Counted from the stretch's first letter, positions 49,731 through 59,093 are shown. The stretch is DNA of 64,000 nt from Treponema sp. UBA4873 (GCA_002399405.1 DHDP01000002.1:248001-312000); one strand, 5' to 3'. The notes: generated by a model from the letters alone, not told the origin. Numbers and translations: made by a program.

Positions 49731-50906
49731 TCACACCATAAGCCGGTAGATTGCTTCGACGTCCTTCTGTTCAAGCGTCGTAAATCCGTGCAGTTTTCCG
49801 TCGCCGCCGTTTCCGCAGCAGGCCGTATGCGCAAGCTTTTCGATGTCGGTTTCATTGGCGCCCAGCTCTGCGAAATTTCCGGGCATGCCGAGTGAAATCA
49901 GGAAATTCCGCAGCGCTTCAATTCCCGCTTTCGCCGTATTCTCGGGATGATAAAAATCCATCCGGCAGTTCCACACGCGTACGGCAATCTGCGCGAAGCG
50001 GTTCACGTCGTGATTCATCGTATACGTGAAGACAGCCGGCATAGCGACGGCAAGGCCCGCACCGTGGGCGCAGTCGTACAATGCGGAAAGCTCATGCTCC
50101 ACGTTGTGGCTCGTCCAGTCCTGCGACCGCCCCACGCCGCACGAATTGTTGTGCGCCATCATGCCGGCCCACATAATGTTCGCGCGCGCTTCATAATTGT
50201 CCGGCTCGGCGATGACGCGCGGGCCTTCGTGAATCATCGTGAGAATGAGCGCCTCTATCATACGGTCGGTAACTTCGACGTCCTTCGTATTCGTGAGGTA
50301 CCGCTCGTACAGGTGCGCGATGATGTCGGTAATGCCGCACGCCGTCTGATACGCCGGCAGCGTCTGCGTAAGAGCCGGATTCAGGATTGAAAACTTAGGC
50401 CGGTACGCTTCGCCGGAAGCGCCGCGTTTAATCATGCCGTCTTCTTTTGTAATAACGGAGTCGGGCGAACCTTCGCTGCCTGCAGCGGAAATAGTCAGGA
50501 TAGTTCCGACGGGCAGCGCCTGCGTAACCGGTTTGCCTTCGTAAAAATCCCAGAAGTCGCCGTCGTACACCGTACCCGCCGCGATTGCTTTTGAAGAATC
50601 AATCGCGCTGCCGCCGCCGACCGCAAGAACAAAATCGACATGCTTTCTGCGGCACAGCTCTATTCCCTCGTACACAAGGCCGCTGCGGGGATTCGGTCTT
50701 ACGCCGCCCAGCTCCACGAACGCAACACCCTCTTCGGCAAGCGATTTTTTTACGCGGTCGAGCAGCCCTGAACGGACGACGGAACCGCCGCCGTAATGAA
50801 TGAGCACTTTTTTCCCGCCGAACCGTTTGACCAGCCGGCCCGCCTGAGTTTCCGTATCTTTTCCGAACGCAAAATACGTCGGGGCATAAAAAGTAAAATT
50901 ATCCAT
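49731..50906 (-). CDS. Iron-dependent alcohol dehydrogenase (butanol dehydrogenase type)
   Basis: 391 residues. N-terminal NAD(P)-binding part with VLAVGGGSAIDSSKAIAAG and the TISAAGSEGSPDSVI segment; the metal site is formed by GITDIIAHLYERY and by the His residues in SHNVEHELSALYDCAHGAGLAV. Class III (Fe-ADH) enzymes of this BdhA/YqhD-like subgroup reduce aldehydes to alcohols, often NADPH-dependent, for fermentation or detoxification. Single gene, converging with the UDG-like gene. No weak points seen in the sequence. Confidence 0.92.
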   Translation of the reverse strand: MDNFTFYAPTYFAFGKDTETQAGRLVKRFGGKKVLIHYGGGSVVRSGLLDRVKKSLAEEGVAFVELGGVRPNPRSGLVYEGIELCRRKHVDFVLAVGGGSAIDSSKAIAAGTVYDGDFWDFYEGKPVTQALPVGTILTISAAGSEGSPDSVITKEDGMIKRGASGEAYRPKFSILNPALTQTLPAYQTACGITDIIAHLYERYLTNTKDVEVTDRMIEALILTMIHEGPRVIAEPDNYEARANIMWAGMMAHNNSCGVGRSQDWTSHNVEHELSALYDCAHGAGLAVAMPAVFTYTMNHDVNRFAQIAVRVWNCRMDFYHPENTAKAGIEALRNFLISLGMPGNFAELGANETDIEKLAHTACCGNGGDGKLHGFTTLEQKDVEAIYRLMV

Positions 50907-50973
50907 ACGTTAATAATACGGCAGGTTATTTGAAAAAACAATACGGAAAAATGCCGGAGACCGGAAAAAAAAT

Positions 50974-52188
50974 TTACCGCGATTTAAACCGTTCGAGCCG
51001 GCGCGCAACAAATTCTACCGGAACACGCTCCTGCTCAAGGCGGTCCCGTTCCGGATCAGAACGAAGTTCCAGAAAAACGGCGCGTTCCTCTTCCGTAAGA
51101 CGTTCGGGAACGGAATTACCGGCAAGTATTTTTCCTTTTACTCTGAATTCGTCGAACGCGGTAAGCGTTTCACGATTCATGCAGAATGACTGGACTGACG
51201 GAAAACAGCTGCGGAGTTTTGCAAGAATGTCGAATCCGTGTTCGTCGAGATCGCCGGAATACAGCAGTTCGTACCCGGCAAGCCACTTGCACGATGCAAG
51301 CTGCGTTACCGTATAACCGTGACCCCAGATGCACAGCGCTCCTTCGGCGGGCGGGAAAGTAAGATACACCATCTCATTTTCTACGATAAAGATTCTGCGT
51401 ATGCCGGTAAGCATGTGCGCGGCAGGCAGATTATTAAAATCGGCAAGCGGCAGACAGAGTTCGGAAACGGCACACGTTCCAGCCCGCAGCGGCGTTTCTT
51501 CCGACAGCGACCTGAACCGCACGAGCAACGGCGTACTCCGTAATCCGTGCTGTTCTTCAAAAGAACGCAGCGGCTCTTCGGAAAGCAGGCTGTGAACAAG
51601 CGCTTTGCTGCTTTCGATAAATTTCGTATGAACGGGCAGCGGTATTTCGCGGATATACAGATTACTCAGGGGATGGTCATACAGCCAGTTCACACAGCGG
51701 GAAACGTTCTCCCAGAACCCGGTCTCCTGCTTTTCGGTCAATTCGGAAAGATGTCTTTCCGCCCACCTGGTAAAAAAATCAGTCTGCTGCGATTCTAAAT
51801 AAACGGAAAGACTATTCCGCAGCACTGCAAGCGCATCATGCAGCCGTTTTACTTCCGCATTTTTTCCGATGAACGAAAGATACTCCCTTTCCGTTTCAAA
51901 ATAAATCCGTTTGATAACCGTCTGCACAGCATTGCGGCGGGTGTTCTGCGTTACAAGTTCAAGCGTGTATCCGCTCCCTGTTTTATTTCTGCTGTTGTCG
52001 AAAAGCGGCGCAAGTTCGGCGGCGCGGACTGAGACATTGTCGGATGCGCTTCCGGTATTGCTGCGGATGACGAGCGGAAAGAACGGCGGTGTGTCCGCCT
52101 CAATACCGGTAAGCTGCGCGGACAATCGTTTTAGGTACGCACGGTACAGGTTTTCCGCTTTCTCTTTTATTTCCGCGACCGTAATCAT
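50974..52188 (-). CDS. jetD: Wadjet protein JetD (DUF3322/DUF2220, Toprim nuclease)
   Basis: 404 residues. N-terminal DUF3322-like arm (~1-190) and a C-terminal DUF2220 topoisomerase VI-like Toprim domain: the metal-binding Glu in RRIFIVENEMVYLTF and the DxD in LLYSGDLDEHGFDIL, followed by a helical tail. JetD is the nuclease subunit of Wadjet and cuts circular plasmid DNA after the JetABC motor has extruded it. ATG overlaps the jetC stop (ATGA). Last gene of the operon and free of disruptions. Confidence 0.9.
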   Translation of the reverse strand: MITVAEIKEKAENLYRAYLKRLSAQLTGIEADTPPFFPLVIRSNTGSASDNVSVRAAELAPLFDNSRNKTGSGYTLELVTQNTRRNAVQTVIKRIYFETEREYLSFIGKNAEVKRLHDALAVLRNSLSVYLESQQTDFFTRWAERHLSELTEKQETGFWENVSRCVNWLYDHPLSNLYIREIPLPVHTKFIESSKALVHSLLSEEPLRSFEEQHGLRSTPLLVRFRSLSEETPLRAGTCAVSELCLPLADFNNLPAAHMLTGIRRIFIVENEMVYLTFPPAEGALCIWGHGYTVTQLASCKWLAGYELLYSGDLDEHGFDILAKLRSCFPSVQSFCMNRETLTAFDEFRVKGKILAGNSVPERLTEEERAVFLELRSDPERDRLEQERVPVEFVARRLERFKSR

Positions 52189-55100
52189 TGCGCCGCATCC
52201 TGCGTCTGTTTCATATTCCGCTGCCTGCTGCGGTAATCGTCTATCGTCATGTGCAGCAGACGCGAATCGTTCGAGCCGGTATTTTCCGTTATATGCACGG
52301 AAGAAATATAATTCTCCACGATGTTGATTTTGTCGAGCGGAGTTATCACCATCACCTGCAGATTCAGCTGGTCGAACAGCTTCATCGCGTAGTCGGAATT
52401 GTTCGCGTCGCTCTTGCTGAACGCTTCGTCAACCATAATAAAACGGAACGACGCAGCGCGCGGTTCGTCTGATTCTATGTTAAACTGATAGGCAATTGCA
52501 GAACCGAGTATTGTATACGTGAGTTTCGCCTTCTGCCCGCCGCTTAAGCTCGACGTATCCTGATAATAATGCGCCTGCGTGCCGTCGCCCGTAAAATATT
52601 CTTTCGCTGCAAACGTAAACCAGTTGCGTATGTCGAGCACGAACCTGCGGTCGTTCTCGCTGCTCTGCAGTGTGTCTATAAGCCGTTTTATCTGCAGGAA
52701 AAGCTGTTCCTCTTTTTCCTCGTCGTGCTGCTGAACGTACAGCGCGTCGGGTATTGCGCTGCGCAGCATCGATTTAAAATCCCTGATGCGCACATCGGTC
52801 GAATCCGCAAGCTCGAGCTGCAGGTACGTATCGGGATTCCGGCTGTACGTGATGTCCTTAAGACTCGAGTTCAGATTGCCGACTGCGTTCCGTATTTCCT
52901 GCGTTTCGTGCTCGATGAACACTTTGAAATCGACAACATCCTCGCTCATCGTATCGTGGAGATACTCCCGGAATTGAGAGCTGTAGCGGGGAAGATCGTC
53001 CTTTTTGAGCCTGTTGTAAAACGCCGTGTAATCATCAAGCGATTCCGCACTCTGTCCCAGATCGGTGAACTCCGCCGACCAGTCGCCGTACATGTTCCGC
53101 AGTTCCGCCGAGGGATTTTTTACGGCACCCATTTTCTGCGAAAGATTCAGCTCGTATCCTTTTATACGCTGGCTGCAGCCGTTGGCGCGGGACGTAATGT
53201 CGCTGCGCATCTTTTCCCTGTCCGCGTCGAGTTCCGGAATCGTCTGAGGCCTGCTCAGGCGCTCGTACGCGGCGTGCAGCAGTTCAATCTGTTCCTGTGA
53301 TTTTTTACGCAGCGCCTCGTCGACGCAGAACGTCCGCCTGACGGCTTCGTTTTCCCGCAGCGATGATTCGATTTCCTCCAGCCTGCTTTCTACGACGCCG
53401 AGTTCCGCCGCAATTTTTCTGATGACAGTGTCGCTTTCAGTATACTGCGCGGTTTTCTGCTCAAGCTGAACGCGCAGCTGCTGTATGTCCGTCGCCCTCG
53501 ATTCAAGCGATTCCTTTTCGTGCTGAAGCGAATCAATCTGCTTCGCGCGGCTTTCGGTGTCTATCCTGTCCCACGACGTCACTTCCGCGATGTTCTGCAG
53601 CGTGCGTATACGCTCTTCGCTCCCGGCAAGCTGTGCGTTCAGTGCGGCAATCGTACTCTGCACGCCGGCCGCATGCGTCCTGAGGTCGTCGAGGTCGGAA
53701 CTCAGCTTCCGCCGTTTCTCCGTATTGTCCCAGCCGAGCACCTGCACGAACGAACCAGCAATCTTCCTGCCGTCGTCCTTTTCATGGCGGATACCGTTTT
53801 TAATAAGGCCTGTGGACGTAAGCGCGCGCTCGGCGCCGCTCAGTTCCTTCGTGTCGTCGGTGCACAAATAATTAAAGTGGTCGTATACGTACTGCGTGAG
53901 CCATTCGGTGAGCGGATGATTCTGTTTGACGAGAAGTTTCCCCGGAACAGTCGATTTGTCGCACTGCAGCGCGTCCGCCGTTGAAAGAGAAAAACCTGCG
54001 GACGTGCGCAGGTACACGATACGGCCCCGCATGTTGTTGCTTTTTACGAACGATGTCACATTCGCATACAGAGCTTCCGGTACCAGAATGTCGAGCGCAA
54101 AATTATGAAGCAGTTTTTCTATCGCGTAATTCCACTGCCGCTCGTCCTGCGCAACGCACAGCAGTTCTCCCGCAAACGGCAGTTCGCTTTCCCCGCAGTG
54201 AATTCCCCGGCAGAGAAAGGCGCGGATCGAAATGTTTTCCAGCGGAATGTTGGAAGTACGCGTTCCGAGCGAGGCAAGTTCCTGCTGAATTGTTTCCATC
54301 GTCTGCGTCTGTCCAGCAAATTCAGTTCTTGCGGAAAACAGATTTCCGTCAAGCTGCTGCCTGTCCGCAGTTTCTTTCGTCCGCAGACCGTCAAGCATTT
54401 TGCGGTTACGGGAAAATTCGGTTTCGGTGCGCGGCAGCGTCATGCCCACTGCCGTAAGTTTTTTGTTAAAATTATCGCGTTCACCCTGTATGCGGTTCTT
54501 CTCACCGGTAAGCTGTTCAATGCGGTTATCTATTTCCTGAATACGGCGAGCAGTCTCGTTCCGGGAAAGAGCTTCCTTAAGCGAATCGATTTCCTTCTGT
54601 ATCCCGTTGCGTTTCCGTACTTCCACATCCTCATGTTCTTTTTCTTCAAGCCGTTTTTCGGAAAATTCTTTCTGCTGCCGCGTTAATATTTCTATCGCGG
54701 AATAAGCCGCCCATGCGGGAAGCGCGTCGGAAAGTTCCTGCTGCTTTTTCCGTTCGTCCTGTTCGTGCTTCCACTTTCCGCCGAGATCCATAATCGGTTC
54801 GAGCAGTTCAATCTGCTTTTTCGTCTTCTGAATTTCGTTGTAGCTCTGCATGAGCTTAGTGTAGTTGGACTGAAGCCTTTCAAAACGCGCGGGCGTATCC
54901 GTTTCTTCAAGCATGTTCGCACGGATAAAGTCGGTGAGATTTCCGAGCACTTTCAGACCGACCGTCTGAGAAAAGAGCCGGAGCGCCTTGTCGGAGCGGA
55001 AACCGAACAGCTTTGAGAATTCGGCGCTGTAATTCCTGAACGAATCACCGAAGAAAATCGTACCGAACGATTCGGAAACGACTTTCTTCCACCTGCCCGC

Positions 55101-55607
55101 GCGGTCGATGGAAAGTTCGTGTCCCGCCAGACACGCGTTTACATCGTCGAGCGTGACGCGCTGTTTCGTAAGCGCGTACACATGCTGCAGCGTGTCGCCC
55201 GAAAAATAACGCACCTGCAGCAGACTCACCGCACTCTGCGTGTCGTCGTTCACGAAACAGCCGCTGAGCACGGAAAACGTATCGCGCGTACGAAGCGACT
55301 GCATCCGGGCACTGCTCGACTGCTCGTCCTGAATGCTGCCGTACGCACCGAGCACGTACGTTTCTTCCGTACGATCGCGCTTTCTGTCGGTACCCGAAGA
55401 CTGATTGTACGCACGTATCGAGTACGGCACAAGGAGAGAAAGCAGCGCGTCCACAACCGTCGTCTTACCGCTGCCGTTCGCGCCCGTAAGCAGGGACGAT
55501 TCCCTGCGGCAGTCGATCGTGTACACCGCGTTGTTGAAAATACCCCAGTTATACAGCTGGAACACGTCGAGCCGGTATCCTCCTGAAGAAAACAGTTCAT
55601 TACTCAT
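52185..55607 (-). CDS. jetC: Wadjet protein JetC (SMC-like ATPase)
   Basis: 1140 residues from the ATG at 55607, which has GAGGAG at good spacing; a start at 55622 is possible. N-terminal ATPase half with Walker A LTGANGSGKTTVVDALLSLL, long coiled coils (~270-430 and ~620-870) around a hinge, and C-terminal half with the ABC signature SLSGGQKAKLTYTIL and Walker B FIMVDEAFSKSD. This is the MukB/MksB-like loop-extruding motor of Wadjet, which entraps circular DNA. Overlaps jetB by 8 bp and jetD by 4 bp. Confidence 0.93.
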   Translation of the reverse strand: MSNELFSSGGYRLDVFQLYNWGIFNNAVYTIDCRRESSLLTGANGSGKTTVVDALLSLLVPYSIRAYNQSSGTDRKRDRTEETYVLGAYGSIQDEQSSSARMQSLRTRDTFSVLSGCFVNDDTQSAVSLLQVRYFSGDTLQHVYALTKQRVTLDDVNACLAGHELSIDRAGRWKKVVSESFGTIFFGDSFRNYSAEFSKLFGFRSDKALRLFSQTVGLKVLGNLTDFIRANMLEETDTPARFERLQSNYTKLMQSYNEIQKTKKQIELLEPIMDLGGKWKHEQDERKKQQELSDALPAWAAYSAIEILTRQQKEFSEKRLEEKEHEDVEVRKRNGIQKEIDSLKEALSRNETARRIQEIDNRIEQLTGEKNRIQGERDNFNKKLTAVGMTLPRTETEFSRNRKMLDGLRTKETADRQQLDGNLFSARTEFAGQTQTMETIQQELASLGTRTSNIPLENISIRAFLCRGIHCGESELPFAGELLCVAQDERQWNYAIEKLLHNFALDILVPEALYANVTSFVKSNNMRGRIVYLRTSAGFSLSTADALQCDKSTVPGKLLVKQNHPLTEWLTQYVYDHFNYLCTDDTKELSGAERALTSTGLIKNGIRHEKDDGRKIAGSFVQVLGWDNTEKRRKLSSDLDDLRTHAAGVQSTIAALNAQLAGSEERIRTLQNIAEVTSWDRIDTESRAKQIDSLQHEKESLESRATDIQQLRVQLEQKTAQYTESDTVIRKIAAELGVVESRLEEIESSLRENEAVRRTFCVDEALRKKSQEQIELLHAAYERLSRPQTIPELDADREKMRSDITSRANGCSQRIKGYELNLSQKMGAVKNPSAELRNMYGDWSAEFTDLGQSAESLDDYTAFYNRLKKDDLPRYSSQFREYLHDTMSEDVVDFKVFIEHETQEIRNAVGNLNSSLKDITYSRNPDTYLQLELADSTDVRIRDFKSMLRSAIPDALYVQQHDEEKEEQLFLQIKRLIDTLQSSENDRRFVLDIRNWFTFAAKEYFTGDGTQAHYYQDTSSLSGGQKAKLTYTILGSAIAYQFNIESDEPRAASFRFIMVDEAFSKSDANNSDYAMKLFDQLNLQVMVITPLDKINIVENYISSVHITENTGSNDSRLLHMTIDDYRSRQRNMKQTQDAAQ

Positions 55608-56280
55608 CGGCGTGCTCCTCACTTTCAGAAGCGGTGTCCTGCGAAGACACCGTTCCGTTCAACTCCTGCAGTTTCCGTTTGAACTCTGCCAGGAACTCAA
55701 CGTTTATCTTTGCACGGATAATCCGGCGCACTTCAAACTCGCGGTCTTCCTGATTTGAAGAGACACTCTGCGCGCCTGCCGGCGTATTCAGTTCGCGCAG
55801 AAACGAAAGATTCACCAGCTGATTCAGATAGGTGTCGAGTTTGTTGAAATATTTTACCTGATCGTTTTTTTCTTTAATAAAAACGGCAATCCGTTCCTTT
55901 ATCTCGCTTTCCCTGAGGACGAGCATCGCCGACTGATTCTGAGACGTGTCGAACTGATCGAGCGCCTCGCGGAGCAGCACGCACAGGAGCGACACTTCCG
56001 GCGTAAGCGCGTATTTTTTTATTAAGCGCGGCAGATTCGCCGGAGACTCGGCCGCGTCGGGAACTTCGTCGTTCTCGTCGCTCTGCTTGAGAAACGCATA
56101 CCCGTCGCCCTGGTCAACGAACACCGTAAGCCCGATCTGCGCAAAGTAACCGCTTACCGCGGACGTCCACGCGGTAAGCATGTTCCACGTTGCGTCGTCG
56201 GCGCCTGTTTTATACAACGGTCCCTGCAGCAGCTTGATGCATACCGGAGCCCATACCGGTACGGCAGTCGAATCACTCAT
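55600..56280 (-). CDS. jetB: Wadjet protein JetB (DUF4194, MukE-like)
   Basis: 226 residues from the ATG at 56280, which overlaps the jetA stop (ATGA); the longer frame to 56400 would run inside jetA. Winged-helix KITE-like protein: KYALTPEVSLLCVLLREALDQFD, ESEIKERIAVFIKEKND, YLNQLVNLSFLREL and IRRIIRAK-type motifs. It bridges JetA and JetC in the complex. The acidic C-terminus (SESEEHADE) is typical linker sequence. Confidence 0.9.
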   Translation of the reverse strand: MSDSTAVPVWAPVCIKLLQGPLYKTGADDATWNMLTAWTSAVSGYFAQIGLTVFVDQGDGYAFLKQSDENDEVPDAAESPANLPRLIKKYALTPEVSLLCVLLREALDQFDTSQNQSAMLVLRESEIKERIAVFIKEKNDQVKYFNKLDTYLNQLVNLSFLRELNTPAGAQSVSSNQEDREFEVRRIIRAKINVEFLAEFKRKLQELNGTVSSQDTASESEEHADE

Positions 56281-57791
56281 ACAAACAGCATCCTTGGCAC
56301 CGTCACCGAAACGACGGCACCGTTCCGGTTGAACCGTATCACGTCGGTCCTGTCGGTAAGCACCTGCATACGGTCCGTATGCTCCGCCATGCCGTACCAT
56401 GCGACAATTTCCGCCAGCCCTTTTTCAACCGGATATTTATTAATCAATTCGGCGAGCGTAAACTGCCCGCCGTTCCGTTCACTGCGGAATTCGGCAGCGT
56501 GCTTCTGCAGAACTCTTTCGTCGATGTAGAACTGTGTGAACAATTCCCTGAGCGACGACGGATCAACCGTCTGTTCGTCGAACGCCCGCATTTCCGTAAA
56601 GTCGTTCGTCTGCATCGGGAACACGGGATACCGCGCCTGCGGAAAAAACAGTTCCGGTCTTCCTTCAATGAAAAGAAAACCTGCAGGCACCTGCGCCGCC
56701 CCGGAGTCGATGCGCGGCAGATATGTAAGCATTTCTTTTTTGATGTCGGCGGTAAGCTGTGCAACAAGGTGACGCTCGCCCGCCGCCTGCTGCGACAGAA
56801 TACGGTTGATGCGGTCGGTAAGCACCCGGTTCTGCTCCACAATCTTGTGCCCCGCCTGATACAGATACAGCTTCAGATGCGTAAGGAACGTGTCGGACCA
56901 GCCCGTATCCTTCGTTTCCGCCGAATCAAGAATCGCGTTAATGAGCGAACCGATTTCATCGTCGCTGTCCTGCGAAATGAAATCCCAGAACGACGAAAAC
57001 GTCTGCCCCTGAGGCGACACGCGCATCCGGTGGTTCGTGTCGAGCGTGTACCCGAGAATCGTACCGCGCGTCGCCTCGGCCTCGCTCTGCTCGCGGTAAA
57101 TCTCCTGCAGGATGGAGCGGAAATTGTCTTCAACCTGCCGGAAATCGCCGAGCAGCCCGCGGGAATCTCTGCTGATAGATTCAAGCCGTTCGCGCACCTG
57201 TACCGGCGAATACGTTTCAGCCCGGCCCGTACTTTTTATTTCACGGATTTCCTCGTCGATTCTGCGCTGCGATTCCTTCAGTTCGGCGATGCGCGCCGCA
57301 GGATCCTCCGTCGTGTGTTCCTTCAAATCGCGCAGCTGCAGCAGAATGTTCTGAAACCGCGATTCAGTCCCCACAAACTGCGTCGGTTCGCTGTTCTCAA
57401 GCCACGTGAACAGCCGTTCCACGCTCGCGCTCAGCTCGACGACCGGGATCCCTTCCGCGGAATGATACCGCCTGATATACGCTTTTTCGTCGGAACACCA
57501 GAGCGACACAAGCATCTTCGCCTTCGTCTGCAGGTCGTTGAAGATTTCCGCCGGCGCAGCCTGATCAGTTCCCATCTCTTCGTCGAGAAGCTGTTCTTCG
57601 TTCCTGTGCTCCTGCAGAAAAACAGCAAGCCGCGACTCGAGTTCGTCCGACGGAATAATCTGCACATGCTGCTCCCGGAACGTAACGTACAGAAAGGAAA
57701 TGGTAAGGTGGGCCGCGTGCGATCTGAGCAGTTTCATCCCTGCATCCTGTGCTATAAGAGAAGAAAAATACCCGGCCGACGTGTTGTGCAT
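56277..57791 (-). CDS. jetA: Wadjet protein JetA (DUF3375, MukF-like kleisin)
   Basis: 504 residues from the ATG at 57791. The frame extends to a TTG at 57854, but the family opening (KLLRSHAAHLTISFLYVTFREQHVQIIPSDELESRLAVFL) begins about 20 residues after 57791, and the promoter lies in between. N-terminal winged helix, a central helical region with coiled coil (~175-260: RIAELKESQRRIDEEIREIK), and a C-terminal winged helix (LAELINKYPVEKGLAEIVAWYG). It is the kleisin that closes the JetC ring. First gene of the operon, leaderless-looking start. Confidence 0.88.
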   Translation of the reverse strand: MHNTSAGYFSSLIAQDAGMKLLRSHAAHLTISFLYVTFREQHVQIIPSDELESRLAVFLQEHRNEEQLLDEEMGTDQAAPAEIFNDLQTKAKMLVSLWCSDEKAYIRRYHSAEGIPVVELSASVERLFTWLENSEPTQFVGTESRFQNILLQLRDLKEHTTEDPAARIAELKESQRRIDEEIREIKSTGRAETYSPVQVRERLESISRDSRGLLGDFRQVEDNFRSILQEIYREQSEAEATRGTILGYTLDTNHRMRVSPQGQTFSSFWDFISQDSDDEIGSLINAILDSAETKDTGWSDTFLTHLKLYLYQAGHKIVEQNRVLTDRINRILSQQAAGERHLVAQLTADIKKEMLTYLPRIDSGAAQVPAGFLFIEGRPELFFPQARYPVFPMQTNDFTEMRAFDEQTVDPSSLRELFTQFYIDERVLQKHAAEFRSERNGGQFTLAELINKYPVEKGLAEIVAWYGMAEHTDRMQVLTDRTDVIRFNRNGAVVSVTVPRMLFV

Positions 57792-57797
57792 GGCTTT

Positions 57798-57826
57798 ACT
57801 ATAAAGCAGACTTTTACAATCGGCAA
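57798..57826 (-). promoter_or_regulatory. jetABCD promoter, leaderless configuration
   Basis: On the minus strand: TTGCCG (57826-57821), 17 bp, TATAGT (57803-57798). The start codon of jetA follows after six bases, so the RNA would start about at the ATG. No ribosome site is present before it. Confidence 0.6.
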
Positions 57827-57899
57827 GAGGATACGGAGACGGAAACCGCAGCAACGCAAAAAAAATCAGACATCAGTAATTTTCTGATCCGGACACGAT

Positions 57900-58046
57900 T
57901 TAACGCCTGATCATGCCTGCTCTTAACGCCTGATGCAGTCCGGTATGTGTACACAGTACAGACTGCACTGTGTACGTAATCGTATCCGGTATGCGGCGCA
58001 GTTGAGTCTGTACTGTGTACACAATCGTGTCTGTACTGCGTACACA
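57900..58046. repeat. Repeat cluster between jetA and the UlaG-like gene
   Basis: GTCTGTACTGTGTACACA occurs at 58006-58023, again with one change at 58029-58046 (23-bp step), and as an exact inverted copy at 57946-57963; a further ACTGTGTAC at 57967-57975 makes a 9-bp palindrome with 57949-57957. Just before, TTAACGCCTGAT is repeated at 57900-57911 and 57923-57934, also with a 23-bp step. The cluster lies upstream of the jet promoter and of the rightward gene. Function unknown: regulator sites, structured RNA or a site recognised by the complex are possible. Confidence 0.85.
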
Positions 58047-58129
58047 GTGCGGCCTGTATCAGAAAAACGGTCGTCCGGCAGCATACTTTATCCCGCATCT
58101 GTGGTAAAATAGGCGGCAGAGGAACCTGT

Positions 58130-58966
58130 ATGAACGATATCAGCTGGCATAATTCAGGGCAGAACCTGATTGATGAAATTCTGGAAACGGATGTTTCCGG
58201 CAATACGGTCTGTATCTGGCCGCTGGGACAGTGCGGATTCATACTGAAAACGGCAGAAACGGTAATCGGCATAGATCTTGTGCTTTCTCCGATGTACTCA
58301 TCCGGCGGAATACTGCAGAGTCTGTTTCTGCCGCCGTTCAAACCGGATACGGAACTGCACCTTTCATGGCTGCTCGTATCGCATAATCATTCGGATCACC
58401 TCGACGTTCCCACCATAGAGGGACTGCTCAGGGCAAATAAAGACCTTCATGTTATCATTCCTGCTGCAGTAAAAAACGAAGTGTCCTTTTCCGGCAAAAG
58501 GGTCAGTTACGTAAAACAGGATCAGCCGGTACCCATCCCGGGCGGCTCGGTTACGGGTATTGCAACGGCGCACGATGTGTACCGGTATGATGCGGAAGGC
58601 AGTTCCTACAGCCAGGGCTACGTAATCAGACAAAAAGGAATGACGATGTTTCATTCGGGAGACGCGCTCGCAGATCAGGAGCTTCTACGGAACGTCGGAA
58701 AATTTCATCCCGATGTTGTATTCCTGCCGATTAACGGACGGGATGAAATACGTGAAAAACAGGGAATCGTCGGAAATATGTCCATGGAAGAGGCGGTTCT
58801 GTTTGCAAAGCAGCTGTCACCGCGGGTCTTTATTCCCATGCATTACGACCTGTTTGCAAACAACGGATTCGACGTTGAAACATGCCGAATCCATGCGGAA
58901 AAAATTATGCCGCAGGTAAAAACAATTGTTCCGCTGCTCGGGAAAAAAATAACGATACAGCTGTAA
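58130..58966 (+). CDS. MBL-fold metal-dependent hydrolase (UlaG-like)
   Basis: 278 residues, ATG with an AGAGGA ribosome site and an extended -10 (TGGTAAAAT ending 58110) upstream. The metal-binding box LLVSHNHSDHLD, the HDVYRY and MFHSGDAL segments and the final MPMHYDLF-type motif (FIPMHYDLFANNG) are those of UlaG-family L-ascorbate-6-phosphate lactonase-like enzymes. Cytoplasmic. With sugar-acid genes next to it, a lactonase on a phosphorylated or free sugar lactone is plausible, though it is transcribed away from them and the substrate is not proven. Confidence 0.85.
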   Translation: MNDISWHNSGQNLIDEILETDVSGNTVCIWPLGQCGFILKTAETVIGIDLVLSPMYSSGGILQSLFLPPFKPDTELHLSWLLVSHNHSDHLDVPTIEGLLRANKDLHVIIPAAVKNEVSFSGKRVSYVKQDQPVPIPGGSVTGIATAHDVYRYDAEGSSYSQGYVIRQKGMTMFHSGDALADQELLRNVGKFHPDVVFLPINGRDEIREKQGIVGNMSMEEAVLFAKQLSPRVFIPMHYDLFANNGFDVETCRIHAEKIMPQVKTIVPLLGKKITIQL

Positions 58967-59048
58967 AAACACACAGGACGACTGTCTCATAGTCATTCTG
59001 TATGCCGCATGAAGGATATTAAATCCCGACTGCAATACCTTTAGAGAA

Positions 59049-59080
59049 CAACATACCTCGCCGCTTGCCGGGGTATGTTG
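59049..59080. terminator. Hairpin between converging genes
   Basis: CAACATACC (59049-59057) pairs with GGTATGTTG (59072-59080) across a GC-rich 14-nt loop, midway between the stop codons of the UlaG-like and GntP genes. T-runs on either side are weak. Confidence 0.45.
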
Positions 59081-59093
59081 ATTATTCAGCTGT

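Noticed and set aside
56379..57887. 502-codon rightward open frame opposite jetA
   Set aside because: Arg/Phe-rich antisense shadow of a GC-rich gene; jetA on the other strand has full family features and operon context.
57900..58046. CRISPR-like array
   Set aside because: Units are 18 and 12 bp, one copy is inverted, gaps are only about 5 bp and no cas gene is present; not a CRISPR.
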